Shown: positions 21,391 through 33,788, numbered from the stretch's first letter. The stretch is 64,000 bases of DNA from Gigaspora margarita (GCA_009809945.1 WTPW01000639.1:15443-79442); one strand, 5' to 3'. Made by a program: numbers and translations. Notes: generated by a model from the sequence alone, not told the origin.

Positions 21391-22160
21391 CTTAGTTTGA
21401 TCAAAATGAAAAAAAGAAAAAATATCTATATATATATTTATCAACTTGATAAAATATCTAAAAAATCTCTAGGACAAACAAAAATTAATAAGTATTTACT
21501 TAAATGGCCTTTTAGACTCCTTATAACAGATAGCTCTAATAGCAAAAAAACCAATATGGTAATTAATCTTATACTAGATAATAAATTACAATAAATATTT
21601 AAAGGTAAGAAAAAAAATTAATATATCAAAAATAATGATTTAGTATTAATAGATAAGCATTTTGAGCTGAAATAGCAACTTGTACAAAATAGCTTTTAAA
21701 TCTTTGTGAATACCTTTAAAGCATATTAAGAAGTTATATTTAAAAGAATATCTCCAAATAAAATTTCAGATATAACTAAATTTTTTTAGAGTAAAGTACA
21801 ATTGTTGTATTTGAGAATCTATGCACTAAATTGAAAAAAGTACAGGAATGAATTATTCCTTATTTTATTAGTAGTTGATATCAAAATATTTTATCTATAT
21901 ATATAAGCCAGAAATATATACAAACTCCTAAAATTATTTATGAAAACATTTTATGTTTAGCTTTATTTTGGGGCTTTGAATCTAGAGATGATATATGCAG
22001 AATTATATGACATTATACAGATAATGCAAAAAAAGCATCTAAGATTATTAATAAATATCTATGTAAACAAGAATTTGTGATCTTTGATTTTACCAAGGCA
22101 ATAAACGACCTACTTATTATTAGATTGAGTTGGAATACTTTTTTGAAATTAGATAAGTAA
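21391..22160 (+). pseudogene. Decayed A32-like P-loop ATPase gene
   Basis: The first frame (21397-21594) has KWPFRLLITDSSNSKKTNMV, which fits a Walker A loop (GxSxSGKTN) with two glycines lost. The match continues with stops and frameshifts (DLVLIDKHF; near 21905 SQKYIQTPKIIYENI). It ends with YTDNAKKASKIINKYL and EFVIFDFTKAIN, and a stop near 22160. This layout resembles the packaging-ATPase-like proteins seen in Maverick/Polinton and related large-DNA-virus-derived genes that are repeated in Rhizophagus genomes. Recognition is by memory of the family pattern. The copy is clearly broken. Confidence 0.55.
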
Positions 22161-22690
22161 AGTATAAATTCAGAATAATAAAAAAATATTTTTCATTATT
22201 TATTATTGCAACAATAATAGGAGCATCCAGAAATAACATTATACATCACGAAGTATTTTAAGTAGCTATATATTGATATATAACATATAATCATTTTATA
22301 TTGATTAAAATTAAACGTTATACATCGATTAACTTGTTATAAATCAATATATATCTATAATCGATAAATATCATAATTAAAATATAAATCGTTATACATC
22401 TGCTAATCAATAGTTATTGTATTCATTATAGCGTGAAGCGCCATTCATCTTATTTTGTTTTTTATTTTTTAAATTACAGTAGTAGTTTTGAAATAGTTCG
22501 AAATATTTCAATATATTTTAGAACTGTGAAACCAAGCTAGATTAGTAGATCTGTAACCTGGGTCATACCAAGTGCACATTGGACTATATTTTTAAAATAG
22601 TTTAAAATTTTGTATAATTTATCTAAAATTTTATATTACACAATCAGATTAGATCTTTTGTTTATAAATTAGATCTTCTACATTGTTTTT
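22160..22690. other. No gene; AT-rich with ATCGAT-like and SINE-like scraps
   Basis: 22260-22420 has several ATCGAT/CGATAA sites. At 22550-22580 the 25-base stretch GATCTGTAACCTGGGTxATA-CCAAG is shared with the SINE at 48230 (48370-48395), so a SINE scrap is likely. Nothing else seen. Confidence 0.4.
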
Positions 22691-23510
22691 TTTTTATTTC
22701 ATTTTGTTTTTTTATTTTTGTTTTGTTTTTTTGTTTTCATTTTGTTTTTTGTTTTTGTTTTGTTTTTTTGTTTTCATTTTGTTTTTTGCTTTCATTTTGT
22801 TTTTTTTTATTTATTTATTAATTTTTTCATTTTATTTGGCACTTTAAAAGAACACTAGCCCTTTGCAAGAAAACCAACAACTTTTTAGCACTATGCAAGT
22901 ACACCAATATGACTTCACAAGCCAATTCAAACTTCTGACACTTTGCAAGAACCCTTCTAAATCTTCAAGAATGCTTCTTTAGAAAATGATTTAGTTAGTG
23001 CAAGTTTTCACAAGTGTTCGCTTATTTATTTTCTCATTTGATACTTTTTGTTTTTGTTTTTTTGTTTTTTTTTTTAAATCTTTTTTATTAATTTATTTTA
23101 TTCTGGTACTTTGCAAGAACATGCTTCTTTAGAGAAATAATTTAGTTAGATGCAAGTATTTGCAAGTTTTCACAAGTTAATCTAGCACTTTACAAAACAC
23201 AACTAGGTTTTAACAATTTCTGAATTTGAACTCTTACTTCAAAGAAATAGAGATTTGGGGCTTCATTTATTTTTTTTTTATTAGATTTGCTTACATATTT
23301 TGTTTTTCAGTTATTTTTTTTTTTTACTTATTTTTTTACATTTATTTTATTTTATTTGTTCCTGATTTTCTTTGAAACTTTGCAAGAAACAACCTGACTT
23401 TTTGGCACTTTACAAGAACACCAACTTTAACTTTTCTACCACTTTGAAAGAACATACAAAATTTTCTAACAATTTGCAAAAACTCCTACACTTCTAAGAA
23501 ATAGTTTTTT
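22690..23510. repeat. T-rich low complexity with dispersed CACTTTGCAAGAAC motif
   Basis: Runs of TTTTGTTTTCATTTTG alternate with about ten copies of CACTTTGCAAGAAC or close variants (GGCACTTTAAAAGAAC, TACTTTGCAAGAACATG, GGCACTTTACAAGAACACC). No coding frame. The pattern suggests a degraded longer tandem repeat. Confidence 0.6.
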
Positions 23511-24000
23511 TTTACTTTTCTACTATTTTTAAAAAGTAGTGAATATGAGTAAAGAGAAATAATAGCTAACAGAGGGTGAGAAAATAAGTGTGTAAAGTTA
23601 GTATTATGTGACAAAGTGCGAAAGTAGTTTAAAATATTACTATTTTTTTGTTTTCATTTTTTACTTCTCTACTATTTTTAGAAAGTAGTGAATATAAGCG
23701 AATATAAGCGAATATAAGTGTGTAGAGCTAGTATTATGCGACGAAAAGCAAAAGTAGATTACAATATTATTATTTTTTTGTTTTCATTTTTTTTTTGTTA
23801 TTTTTTTTACTTCTCTACTATTTTTAGAAAGCAGCAAATATAAGCGAATATAATAGTTAAAACAAAAAAGAGAAAAATAGCTAACTGTGAGGTAAAAAAA
23901 TAAGTATTTAGAGCTAGTATTATGCGACAAAGTACTATTTTTTCATTTTCATTTTTTTTTTTGTTTTCAGTTTTTTTTAGTTTTATTTTTTTTTGTTGTA
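23511..24000. repeat. Tandem repeat, about 150-bp unit, three copies
   Basis: Each unit begins TACTTCTCTACTATTTTTAG and contains AAGTAGTGAATATAAGCGAA, GAGCTAGTATTATGCGAC and a closing TTTTTTTGTTTTCATTTT. Units start near 23512, 23660 and 23809. No gene. Confidence 0.75.
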
Positions 24001-25000
24001 AAGAATGTATAATAATATATAATAAATAAAATATATTTAATTTAAAATATAATGTATAATAATAATAAATAAATAAATAAAATATAAAATTTTATATTAA
24101 ATTGCAAACCTTGCAAAAACATGTGAAAATCTGTAAAACATTTAAAAATAAGTATACAGTATAATAGTATTGATTAGAATTATTATTCATGATTGTTAAT
24201 CTAATTACTATCGATTATTACTGATTATTATCAATTACTAACTTAATCGATAGTTCTCGTTATAGGGGATTTTAATTGATTACTATCCAATAACTGATAA
24301 AAATCGATAGTAATCCCCATACAAATTTTGGTGATGTACTTGAAGGGGGCCCCAAAATATAACGGTTTTTCCAATAAGTAGGAAGGAATCAAAAAAATAT
24401 AATGTAATTTTTATAAAAATTTGTCTAAATCTTGATCCAGAGGTCCAAATTAGATGATTGTAGCACTATTTGAATCATCTCAAGAGAAGGATTTAAATGG
24501 TACCCAAATTATTTGATTTGGATTACTGGATCAAGATTTATTAACAAAATATTATCTTTTTTTATAAAATTACTACAAAATCAATAGTTTTTTGTAAATA
24601 ACTCTTGATCCAGTAATCCAAATAAAATAATTTTGGTACTATTGGATTCTTCTCATAGAGACGAATCAAATGATACTAAAATCATTCAGATTGGATTACT
24701 ATATTATAATATATCCAAGTTTTTGTAAAATTTTATAAATAAATATATGGATTTAAAAATTTTTTTATATAGTCTAGAAGAGGGTCAAGAGCTATTATGT
24801 AGGGGGTACATAACGTTATTTATAGATACTCTCTATACTTTATTAACCTGTTACTTTTCTTTTCAAATAGTCTGCAATACTTTGTAATAATTCGCAATTT
24901 TAGTAGTATATAAATCATCAGGTCTATAATAATACTTAATTCATTTTTGTTTTATGATATTTATAGCTTGAATCTTCTTTGCTGCATGCTAAATCTTTTT
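24000..25000. other. No gene; diffuse inverted repeats
   Basis: 24150-24330 has ATCGATAG-type sites in inverted orientation. 24427-24720 holds imperfect inverted and direct repeats of CTTGATCCAGTAATCCAAAT and TTTTGGTACTATTGGATTCT, related to the insides of the MITEs at 225, 25002 and 42544. Element ends not resolved. Confidence 0.5.
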
Positions 25001-25001
25001 A

Positions 25002-25215
25002 CTGTATTTCTCTGAAAATAAGCACCCCCTTGGAGCAATTTTAAAGCCAAAATTCTCATGATCCAGTGATCGAATTTACATAATTTTGGTACTATTTGAA
25101 TCAGCTTATTAAATGTTTCGAATAGTACCAAAATTATGCAGATCTGATTACTGAATCACAAGAATTTTGGCTTTAAAAATTGCTCTAGAAGGTACTTATT
25201 TTTGGAGAAATATGG
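25002..25215. repeat. AATAAGC-family MITE, copy 3
   Basis: Ends CTGTATTTCTCTGAAAATAA and the inverse TTATTTTTGGAGAAATATGG are flanked by TA (25000-25001, 25216-25217). AATAAGCACCCCC is inside the left end. The arms contain ATAATTTTGGTACTATTTGA, so the ends of one family carry the inner arms of another. Confidence 0.85.
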
Positions 25216-25325
25216 TAATTGCATTTTTATTCATAGCTTATAATGATATAATGCATAGATCTCTTTGTATTTACGGCAAATTTAGGTTTTTGAATAATAT
25301 TCAGATTATACATACTAATGAAATA

Positions 25326-25664
25326 CAGTTAAACATCTATAAATACAACATGTACAGACAAGTCTACAATGTGCATTTAGGGAGGTATTGCATTTAGGAA
25401 GTGCTAATTAAATTGCAGCTTTAAAAATTAGATTATCAAGTTTGTATAACTTTACTAAAACTATATAACCTATTTAAATACTAAAATTTGATTGGCTATA
25501 TGCATTTAGAGTGGTAATATAAGATAAAAAATTATTTGAAAAAATGTGCATTTACAGAATATAGAACATGCATTTAGTACTAATAATTTCTTATAGACAA
25601 GACAAAAACATGCATTTAGAAAGGTATTGCATTTATGGAAATTGCATTTATGGAGGTTTAACTG
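25326..25664. mobile_element. Pogo/Tigger-like MITE with TGCATTTA repeats
   Basis: Ends CAGTTAAACATCTATAAAT and the inverse ATTTATGGAGGTTTAACTG are flanked by TA (25324-25325, 25665-25666). About eight copies of TGCATTTA/TAAATGCA occur across 339 bases, the sort of repeated site a pogo-type transposase binds. No coding. Confidence 0.8.
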
Positions 25665-25676
25665 TATAGTAAAATG

Positions 25677-26825
25677 TAGTGTTCTGCACAGATCGGATTG
25701 GATGGATATTTTAAAAGATCCGAATCTGATCTGAAAACTAAATCGGATCCATGTTCAGATCCAAATTTGAAGCCAAAGATCCAGATCTGGATCTGGATTC
25801 AATATAGCTACACAACTAATATAGTTAATATTATGATCCATTTAAGATCTATTAAGGGTAAACACATGCAGTCATTTACAGGAGATATAAAGAACATTTA
25901 TCATTATTAATTATTTAATTCATGAGTATAAAAATATTTTATTAAGGCTATTTGAATTTAAAATTCATTTAACGTCACCCCTCTACCACTAGAGCTCCTC
26001 TCGACATTAAACAAGCTAATAGAAAATGATTATAAAAAATATAATTAATCACAAAAAAAAATAGGTATAAATGAATACAAAACAGGTACATTTTGATCCT
26101 AATTTAGGTCTGTTTAATTTTAGTGTTTATTTACACCCTAGAAAAAAAGAATATTAAATGAATCTTTAAATTCAAATGGCCTAACTATAAAATTAAATAA
26201 TTTTCCAAAAATACTTCGTTACCACTATACAATCAATTCATCCACATTATAAAGATTATTAAAATTAGCATAACAAATCTACTTATTTGTTATTAAAATA
26301 TATAAAATTATTTCATTCGCATTAATTTAATTGCTAAGTATTATATATAAAATTAAAGTTAGTAAAGCAGGTTTACATATCAAATTCATAAGATTTATTA
26401 TTATGTTTTACAGCTGATTCGAAAATTAGTAGTACACTTAAAAAATTTTCTCATTTTTGAACCCTTTTGGTTTCATCCTATGAATTATCTAACTCTTCAG
26501 AAATCGCATTACCATGAAGTTCTGAAGACTACGACATGGTTTCTGAAGAGTTAAATAATTCATAAGATGAAACCGAAAGGTTTCAAAAACAAGAAAATTT
26601 TTCAAGTGTTCTACTAATTTTCAAATCAGTAATCATAATGATTGTGGTTTATATTAACCAATCAGAGTCTGCAAAGTACAACCAATCAGAGTGAATGGAT
26701 CCAAACAGATCTTTAGCATCAGATCCTCTGGATCTAGCAGATCTTATAAATCATGGATCCAATTTGATCCGAAGCACCGGATCCAAATCAGATCTAGATT
26801 TTGGATCAGATCTTGCAGAACACTA
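25677..26825. mobile_element. Non-autonomous hAT element with perfect 8-bp duplication
   Basis: Ends TAGTGTTCTGCACAGATC and the inverse GATCTTGCAGAACACTA; GTAAAATG is repeated exactly at 25669-25676 and 26826-26833. Sub-terminal regions are packed with GATCC/GGATC/AGATCT. The same terminal layout (TAGTGTTC, then GATCCGAATCTGxTC; inner AAATCATGGATCCAA) occurs in the 8.1-kb element at 31626-39710, so this is probably a deletion-type relative. The small open frames inside are not real genes. Confidence 0.92.
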
Positions 26826-27082
26826 GTAAAATGTGATAAAATCATTTTACCACTATTGGTAAAATTGGTGGTGAATTGGTGAAATTGGTGAAATTAACTT
26901 CATCAGCATCTATAATTTAGATATTTTTTGTAATTTAAACTATAGTAATTATTTCTCATACAAGTATTGGCCCAATGATTCTCTATTCCTACAATTATAA
27001 TTACCTATATTTTTGTTTTTTTTACAATATACACTAATTGATCACATAAGAAACAGATAGCAATCCCAATTTCAGGAGCATA

Positions 27083-27451
27083 TAGCGTCCGGTAAACAAA
27101 AACACGGCTTATGGATTTTTTTCCATATTGAGAAAATCATGTTTGAAATTTGGTGTAACAATAACAATAATTATCTATTTTTAGTAAAACTGTAGTAAAA
27201 CCTGTTGGATCAACATAATTCAGCCAATCACGTGAATATTATCCATCAACTAGATATATAAAATCTAATTTTAGATCACGTTTTATCGTAATATGACATT
27301 TAAAAAAGTAGGCATCAGCAAAAATTTTTATTATGTAAATTGATATTTTGAATGCTAAATTATATAGAAGAATACCTGCTTTATACAATAATGTTATTAA
27401 CTCAATTTTGCAAAAAATGCCATAAACCGTGTTTTTGTTTACCGGACCCCA
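27083..27451. repeat. MITE with GTCCGGTAAACAAAAACACGG ends
   Basis: GTCCGGTAAACAAAAACACG and the inverse CGTGTTTTTGTTTACCGGAC lie at both ends with TA at 27081-27082 and 27452-27453; the arms match for about 44 bases. No coding. Confidence 0.85.
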
Positions 27452-27565
27452 TATGATGTACTATCTGGAAATTGGATTAATTTTCTGGCTTCAAGATATT
27501 TTTTACTCTGATATAGTAAAAGATCATTTTCTAAAATACATTAGACGGTCCCAAATCTGTAATTT

Positions 27566-27676
27566 CTACTCTCTAGGAGATACACCTTCACAAACTTGAG
27601 GCATTTTACAATATTCAACCCATTCTTTACTAGTGCATTTAGTACCATATTCACTATAATAACCTTGATTTGACAT
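27566..27676 (-). CDS. Short cysteine-containing frame (36 residues), uncertain
   Basis: ATG at 27676 opens MSNQGYYSEYGTKCTSKE with three cysteines, ending at a TAG at 27566. Composition is more protein-like than the AT-rich surroundings. It may be an isolated first exon. No family recognised. Confidence 0.2.
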   Translation of the reverse strand: MSNQGYYSEYGTKCTSKEWVEYCKMPQVCEGVSPRE

Positions 27677-27679
27677 ATT

Positions 27680-28350
27680 TATTTATTATATAATTTATAG
27701 CAGATTTTAGATGTTTTTAGTATTTTTGACCTATTATATACATACTATAACAAGATTCAATTTTTGTATAATCTCATGAGATCATTTTTAAAAGAAAAGT
27801 AAGCAATTGCAAGATATATGGGTTGGATATTAGAATTAAAGATCAAAAATACCAACTTGAAGCATTCTATGAGCATTTTTCATAACATATAATTGATTAT
27901 AATAAGTGAATATTCTATTAAACCCAAATACTATTTTGATAACAATTACCAACTTTATATATATCATATGATATAGTTATACAAGGGACAGTAGACACAT
28001 TGATATTGTGACCTAGAGGTCACGTACTACCACTTGAAATATTTATTTTTGTGAAAAAAGAACTAATATAGTATTGATTTCATCTTGACTTAATAATTTT
28101 GAAATTGATAAAGCTGAAATTGATTTATATACATCCACTATACATCCCAGCTGTCGAATTTTAGATGGTGGATGTTCGGTCAACAAACGATTTATACAGC
28201 ACATCGATTTTTTAGACTATGGATGAATAGGTGGCTTCAATCACGTACGTACGACAAAAATTCGAACTTCACATATCGATATTACTTTGAATCTTAATTT
28301 ATTCGATTCACATAATTAACGAAGATAATTTTGATATTTCGCTGATCTGT
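27680..28350. other. No gene seen
   Basis: AT-rich spacer without repeats whose ends I could match. A short CACGTACGTACG-like palindromic stretch lies near 28240. Confidence 0.4.
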
Positions 28351-28357
28351 TATTATG

Positions 28358-28434
28358 AACAGTACTTCAACAGTGGCTTAGTGATTTTACATAGATTTAT
28401 TAAGAAAAAGCCAACAGTACTTCAACAGTGGCTT
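28358..28434. repeat. 22-bp direct repeat
   Basis: AACAGTACTTCAACAGTGGC followed by TTA occurs at about 28359 and 28411, 52 bases apart. It could be a short duplication around a lost insertion. Confidence 0.7.
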
Positions 28435-28675
28435 AACAGCGATAAAAATCTGACTGGCTTTAATAATCAATGGCTTGCATTAAATTTTATGTGGTGTTAT
28501 CTTAATGCAGAATTACTTTTCTTATGTCGATTTCGTCCTAACGGAGATTAATCTTTTTCTTATCTTATATGCTTCCACAATAAGAAAAGCACGAATAAGG
28601 TTAAAAATGCTATAAGGGAGATAAATTTATTATTCTTTATCAATAATGTTATTAAAACTCATGTGTTATAGGGAG

Positions 28676-28972
28676 ATGGGGATTCTACGAACAAAAGAGC
28701 AATCTAATCTCGAATGATATACATCAAAGAAAACACCCAACATGCCTGCCGTACGTCTTGGGCTTTGTGGTGACGGATCAAATCAACGCGCTATTACAGT
28801 ATTAAGCAAGTTTTCGATGATGGTTCTATTCGAGAATTTCGATTCTTAGCTGAAGCGTAAATAGAATTAACCGGTCAAATATTTGTGAGGTATTCGAAAT
28901 CATGCTAGAGGGTATACGTGAGTGCAATGACACATGATAAACAACGAGTTATTTAATACAGTAATAAATACA
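28676..28972 (+). pseudogene. Unidentified exon-like relic
   Basis: After an acceptor-like TTATAG, one frame reads GDGDSTNKRAI, then after stops FDDGSIREFRFLAEA and IELTGQIFVRYSKSC-stop-RVYVSAMTHDKQRVI. The stops fit single transitions. Base composition is less AT-rich than the surroundings, as for a former exon. Family not recognised. Confidence 0.35.
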
Positions 28973-29330
28973 AACTTTTGATTTTTAAAAATGGAGTTAT
29001 CCTTAAAAGAAGTTTTTTAAAAATAAGTGAATGCAGAATATACCTAATGTACCTGATGTACCCGCCTATTGTTTCTTGATTTTTAGTTGCTGATTCATCA
29101 CCGAAAGTTTGCATAATTGCAATAGGAGTCATATCAGCCAGTTGCGAGACGCACTCATCACCCGCCAGACGCACTATTGGGCTAGCAAATGGCCGGATAT
29201 TTTCTCCATCTCGTACATCCACCGGGACGCACCCATCACCCGCCAGACGCACTATTGGCTAGGTGGAGACAAGAAGTTTATGCATCATGCTAAACAGTAC
29301 GAAAACCTAATAAGATAAGATAGAGAAGTT
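28960..29330 (-). pseudogene. Unidentified relic with duplicated PIVRLAGD module
   Basis: On the - strand the frame reads PIVRLAGDGCVPVDVRDG and, 31 residues on, PIVRLAGDECVSQLADMT, then TFGDESATKNQE. The DNA shows the cause: the block CATCACCCGCCAGACGCACT is repeated at 29156 and 29235. A stop precedes the first module. Function unknown. Confidence 0.35.
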
Positions 29331-29559
29331 ACTAAGGTAGTCTTTTCCGAATTCTGTTGAGATAAAAAAAAAAACAGTGATTATCTTATCACGGTTAATT
29401 TTGAGTTATCGTGCAAACTCATATGATCATGAAAAAATTTCTTATTGTTATTTTTATCTATGTTATTACGTAATCACAACATCTCAAATTAAAACTCAGT
29501 TAGCCAATCACAACTTTTAAATCATGACAGATGATCATCATTGAACCGCACGATATTCT

Positions 29560-30449
29560 AACATAGCGGGCTTTACTTGATTGGATGATCGACACAAAAT
29601 GTTACACAATATGTTTCACATAGTGGCGTAACGTTTTGCAGTTACAAAAATGGTTTGGCAGCCACGGAGACGAATTGGCCAAACTTGATACCAAATGAAA
29701 GCGAAAGAGCACCTTCTGGTCTATATACTATCAAAGTAATTTGGTAATCCGCGAAGTAATTCGGAAGTTAGATGAGAGGTATGTTTGGACGTTTAAAATT
29801 AGCCTATAGGTATAATAAATTAATCAAACTCAACAATTTAAGCCGTCTTTTGTTTGTGAAAACTTATTTTTTGTAATCTTAACTAATAAAGAAACCTGTC
29901 TATAATATAGGCTAATAATATGAAGCTGAGCGCCATAAGGATAATAGATTTCATGAGAAGAGTTAAAGAAAAATGCTGTAGTATACTTTAACCTTGTAAC
30001 GATTGTTAAATAGAATTAATTAGTTTGATTTTAGAACGAACATTATAAGTTATTTTTGGCATTTTTTTTTATTGTTTATTAGCATTATAGGATAGGTTTA
30101 ATCATTTATTTTTTGTATTTTTTATTTTTTGTTTCTTTTCTTTCTTTGATTTGTAATATATTGAAGTTTTTTAATAAAATTTTAGTTTATTGGAGTTTTT
30201 CTGATTTTGTTCGGTTTTGTTTGTGATAAGATTATAACTGATAATTTTAGGTTTAAATTATCGAGATTTTATGGTAAAGACTTCTGCCAGTATTAACTTG
30301 ATTATAGATATAATTATTTTCTACATATTAATTTTTTTTTTATTCGTGATTCGATATGTTTATTAATCTTCGATCAACCAATAAAATTTTTATAATATCA
30401 CGAGATGATCTACAAAAATTGGCCAATCACTATGAAAGCCCGCTATGTT
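29560..30449. mobile_element. Mutator-like (MULE) non-autonomous element, 9-bp duplication
   Basis: Ends AACATAGCGGGCTTT and AAAGCCCGCTATGTT are exact inverses. CGATATTCT is repeated exactly at 29551-29559 and 30450-30458. Nine-base duplications are characteristic of Mutator-like elements. The 890 bases between have no convincing frame. Confidence 0.85.
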
Positions 30450-30584
30450 CGATATTCTGATATTGGATTGTGATGATAAATATCATGAAATTCATATCAC
30501 TATTAAAATTTAGGGCTTCGTAAACACAACATAACTTCTCTTAAAAAATGTATTACACTTTGAAACTTTATATTTATATTCAAT

Positions 30585-30950
30585 AAGACCTTAGTTTTCT
30601 GGATCCCAAATTCTTTTTTCGGTATCCCAAATTCTTGCTAGTGACAATGCCAAAGGGTAGACAACGTAAAAACACAAAACTATGTGCAAAGATTACAAGA
30701 CGAGTCTCTTTGTTGTGGTATGAAAACTTTCGTATTTATATTCAGCAAGAACTTAGTTTTCTGGAACCCAAATTTTTTTTTCGGAATCCTAAATTCTTAC
30801 TAGTGACAATGCTAAGAGGTAGACCATGTAAAATGCAAAAACTTTTGTAGTATGTGAAAAGATCTTAAAGAAATACAAGCAAGTTTTGGTATTGTGGTAT
30901 GTAATTTTTATGTTTATATTCAACATAACCTTAGTTTCAATTATTCTAAA
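30585..30950 (+). repeat. Tandem repeat of ~165-180 bp with partial coding potential
   Basis: The unit TTAGTTTTCTGG, CCCAAATTCTT, TTACTAGTGACAATG occurs twice plus a partial third. One frame through it (30635-30850) gives MPKGRQRKNTKLCAKI and later MLRGRPCKMQKL, two diverged copies of one AT-hook-like start (RGRPRK). It may be a duplicated 5' exon with promoter. Weak. Confidence 0.4.
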
Positions 30951-31340
30951 ATAGGTTTATTTAATCCATTTTACAGAAATTAGTTGCCAAGTAAGTTAGC
31001 GTCGATATAATTTAGATCAAACGTATTATTCGATATTATTTTATTTAATAGGGGCTAAAATGTTTCTGTAAAAATGGTTATGACAGAAAAATAGAATACT
31101 GGAATAGAATTGCTATTTAAAGTATATAATTAAAAAGTGAAACTTTGCTAATAATAAATAATTCATAAATCATAATCATTTATTCGTATATTACTATTTA
31201 TTTGATTGGTCGGCGATTACGTTTTTATTATCAAATATCACTGTGATTAATTTGATTGGTTAATGATATGTTTTAATCATCAAATGTGACAAAATCGAAT
31301 ATTGTGATATATCGAATAGAAATAAATCTGCCCATATGTT

Positions 31341-31417
31341 GTTCTGTCAGAACAAATGATTGGTCAAAACATGCCACTACATAGCACGTATCAGCCAATC
31401 ATTTGCTCTGACAAAAC
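31341..31417. repeat. Short inverted repeat with GATTGGT motifs
   Basis: GTTCTGTCAGAACAAATGAT and the inverse ATCATTTGCTCTGACAAAAC flank a 20-30 base loop. ATTGGT/ACCAAT sites recur through 31200-31530. Possibly the end region of another element; ends not found. Confidence 0.5.
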
Positions 31418-32695
31418 AAATTTCATGATATTAATCACAATATCTTATAAATAATTGAATTTAACTGTTAATTACTTTGTTTTGATTTCAGACTGATCCA
31501 GGTTAATCAAAATTCACGATTTTGATTGGTTAAATATAACATGTGACTATCAGGTAATTTCGTGATGCGCTTGGCTTTGACACTGCTTTGACTGTGCAAC
31601 TTTCTACCATATTATTACGTGTTACTAGTGTTCCATATGATTCAGACCGGGCAGATATTTTTAAAGATCCGAATCTGGTCCGAACACCGAATCGGATCTA
31701 AATTTAAGATCCGAAACATCACATAGGCCCGGGTCCAGTCCGGAACTGAGAAATATCAAAAAAAAAATGTGGATGCACGATTAAATTACAAATATGAATT
31801 GAATTTTATAAGTGAATGCCTTCAGAAAAAACTACTTCAGGTTTCAAGTTTATTTTTTAATAAACTTGAAACCTGTAGAAACATTGGGATATAACTAGTA
31901 ATTTGGCGGTTTAAAATATAACAAATAGTAGCCTTTTATGCGCTGTTATACTATGCTGCTTGAAATGAATTATCCATTAAATTAGAGAAAACTTTTATTT
32001 TAGAAATGTTATGGTCATGGCATTGTAGCTTATTTGCAACACAATGGGAGCATATGATTTTGTCAACCGTAACTTGCTGAATTCCTTTATTACCCAAATA
32101 AAAAAGTGCAATTGACAAATAAATATATTAATGCAATTCAAATTTACATCTTTATTCAAAACATTAATTTAAACACAAAAAATACAATTTATTTAATCCA
32201 CACAGAGTATTAATTATCATAACTTCCAGAAGTAAAGATTCAAATCATGGCCCAAAGGGTTTATTTAATAAAATTGATTTGGGAATATGCAAATACTAGA
32301 CCAATTTACTTATAAAAACATTTTTTAAGTAAAGTGTCTTAATATTATTCTTATTTTTACTAACACTTGCCAATTCATTATGAAAATATAAAGATTTGCA
32401 TCTTGAATGTGCTTGGAATAGCTTGGTAATTGGACATTCACCAACATTAATGACTATGTTCGATCCCTTATCGAATGATCGTACACAAAAAAAAAAATTT
32501 TATGATTTTTTTTTTTAAATTTAGTGTTATCTTGCAGAAACTAGTAATGGGCATATGTATAAAATAGAAACTAAATAGAACAAATCCTAAAAATAAATAA
32601 CATGTTAATAAAGTGCTTATAGAAGAGCAAAAATGCGAACAAAAAAAAAACTTAACATTTAGTAGTTTTATATTAATTAGTATTGCGAAGTGTTA

Positions 32696-33700
32696 TCCCT
32701 TAATTTGTTATGCAGGCAAATTTGCCTACATAAATTTTAAAATTTTAAATTTTTTAAATAAAACTTTAAAGAGTAAATTTATTCATCGCCTCATGCGATG
32801 CACCTTATATGTCGCTCTCCCAATCAAATTTCAAGATCAGGTGTAACATTACACAATCAAAAAATTCAAAACAAATGTTCGTTTTGTCAAAAATCATCTA
32901 TAACTTAAAATTGAGTATATGAAACTACTCTTAGGATTCTAACAAAAAAAATTCCTTGCAAAATTTTACTATAAAACCCCTCTCTAGCCCATACACATAA
33001 TCTATACCGCACTCTAACCCTAACCAATGAAAAAAACAGGTTATTTGATTTTACATTACACCTGATTTTATGATCTGTGGCAAGTGCGACAACATCGCAC
33101 GTGTGATGTATAAATTATTTCAACTTTAAATATTAACTTTAGCTATATATTTTCTAAGTAAAAAATATAATATTAGTTCTGTTTTATCAACTTTATTATA
33201 AAAATTTTTTAAAATTATTAAAAAACTTTAGTGTAATAAAAGTTTAAAATTTTTGTTTTAGAACTTTTACTATAGAATTTTTTCTTTAGATTTTCTCAAC
33301 TTTTATATGTCTTCATCTATAAAAAATATTTTTACTTCTAATACAAGTCTTAATTTTTACAAACAAATCACTTAAAGTGCAATAATGAAAGTTGTAATCC
33401 TTTATATGAACTATAATATTGTATTAGAAACTATATTTTTAAAACTGCTATTTAAAGAATTTGCCAAGATATTGTAAATTATTTTTTTGATTAAAAAATT
33501 TCTTTAAAATTCAATATTTTTAGCTTATAAGCAATATAAACTTTTTGTCTTATAATATAAAATTAAATAATTCAAAAATATAATCCTTGTTTTCTAATAT
33601 TATTATACCAAATTTTATAAATGATTAAAAAAGTAGTTCAGTGATATATTTATAGTAATTATGCAGGCAAATTTGCCTGCAACCTTTACAAACTAAGGGA
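32696..33700. mobile_element. Mariner-like non-autonomous element, copy C
   Basis: Ends TCCCTTAATTTGTTA and the inverse-type CAAACTAAGGGA are flanked by TA (32694-32695, 33701-33702). GCAGGCAAATTTGCCTAC is on the left and the perfect palindrome GCAGGCAAATTTGCCTGC on the right (33663-33680). It is longer than copies A and B because of a nested element at about 32780-33112. Confidence 0.85.
32780..33112. repeat. MITE with telomere-like centre, nested in copy C
   Basis: The arms near 32785 (CATCGCCTCATGCGATG) and 33095 (CATCGCACGTGTGATG) are imperfect inverses. The inside holds ATTCCTTGCAAAATTTTACT and CTAACCCTAACC (33014-33025). The same interior recurs at 33789-34098 and 60674-60996. Confidence 0.6.
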
Positions 33701-33788
33701 TAGACAATATATAAGCCATCAAGTAATGATAGAATAATTAGAAAACACTTAAAATAAAGAATTAATAAGTATTTAAAAAAAGAGTTAT

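Noticed and set aside
28676-28972. RNA-dependent RNA polymerase fragment
   Set aside because: IREFRFLA is suggestive, but the catalytic DxDGD and other motifs are absent, so I left it unidentified.
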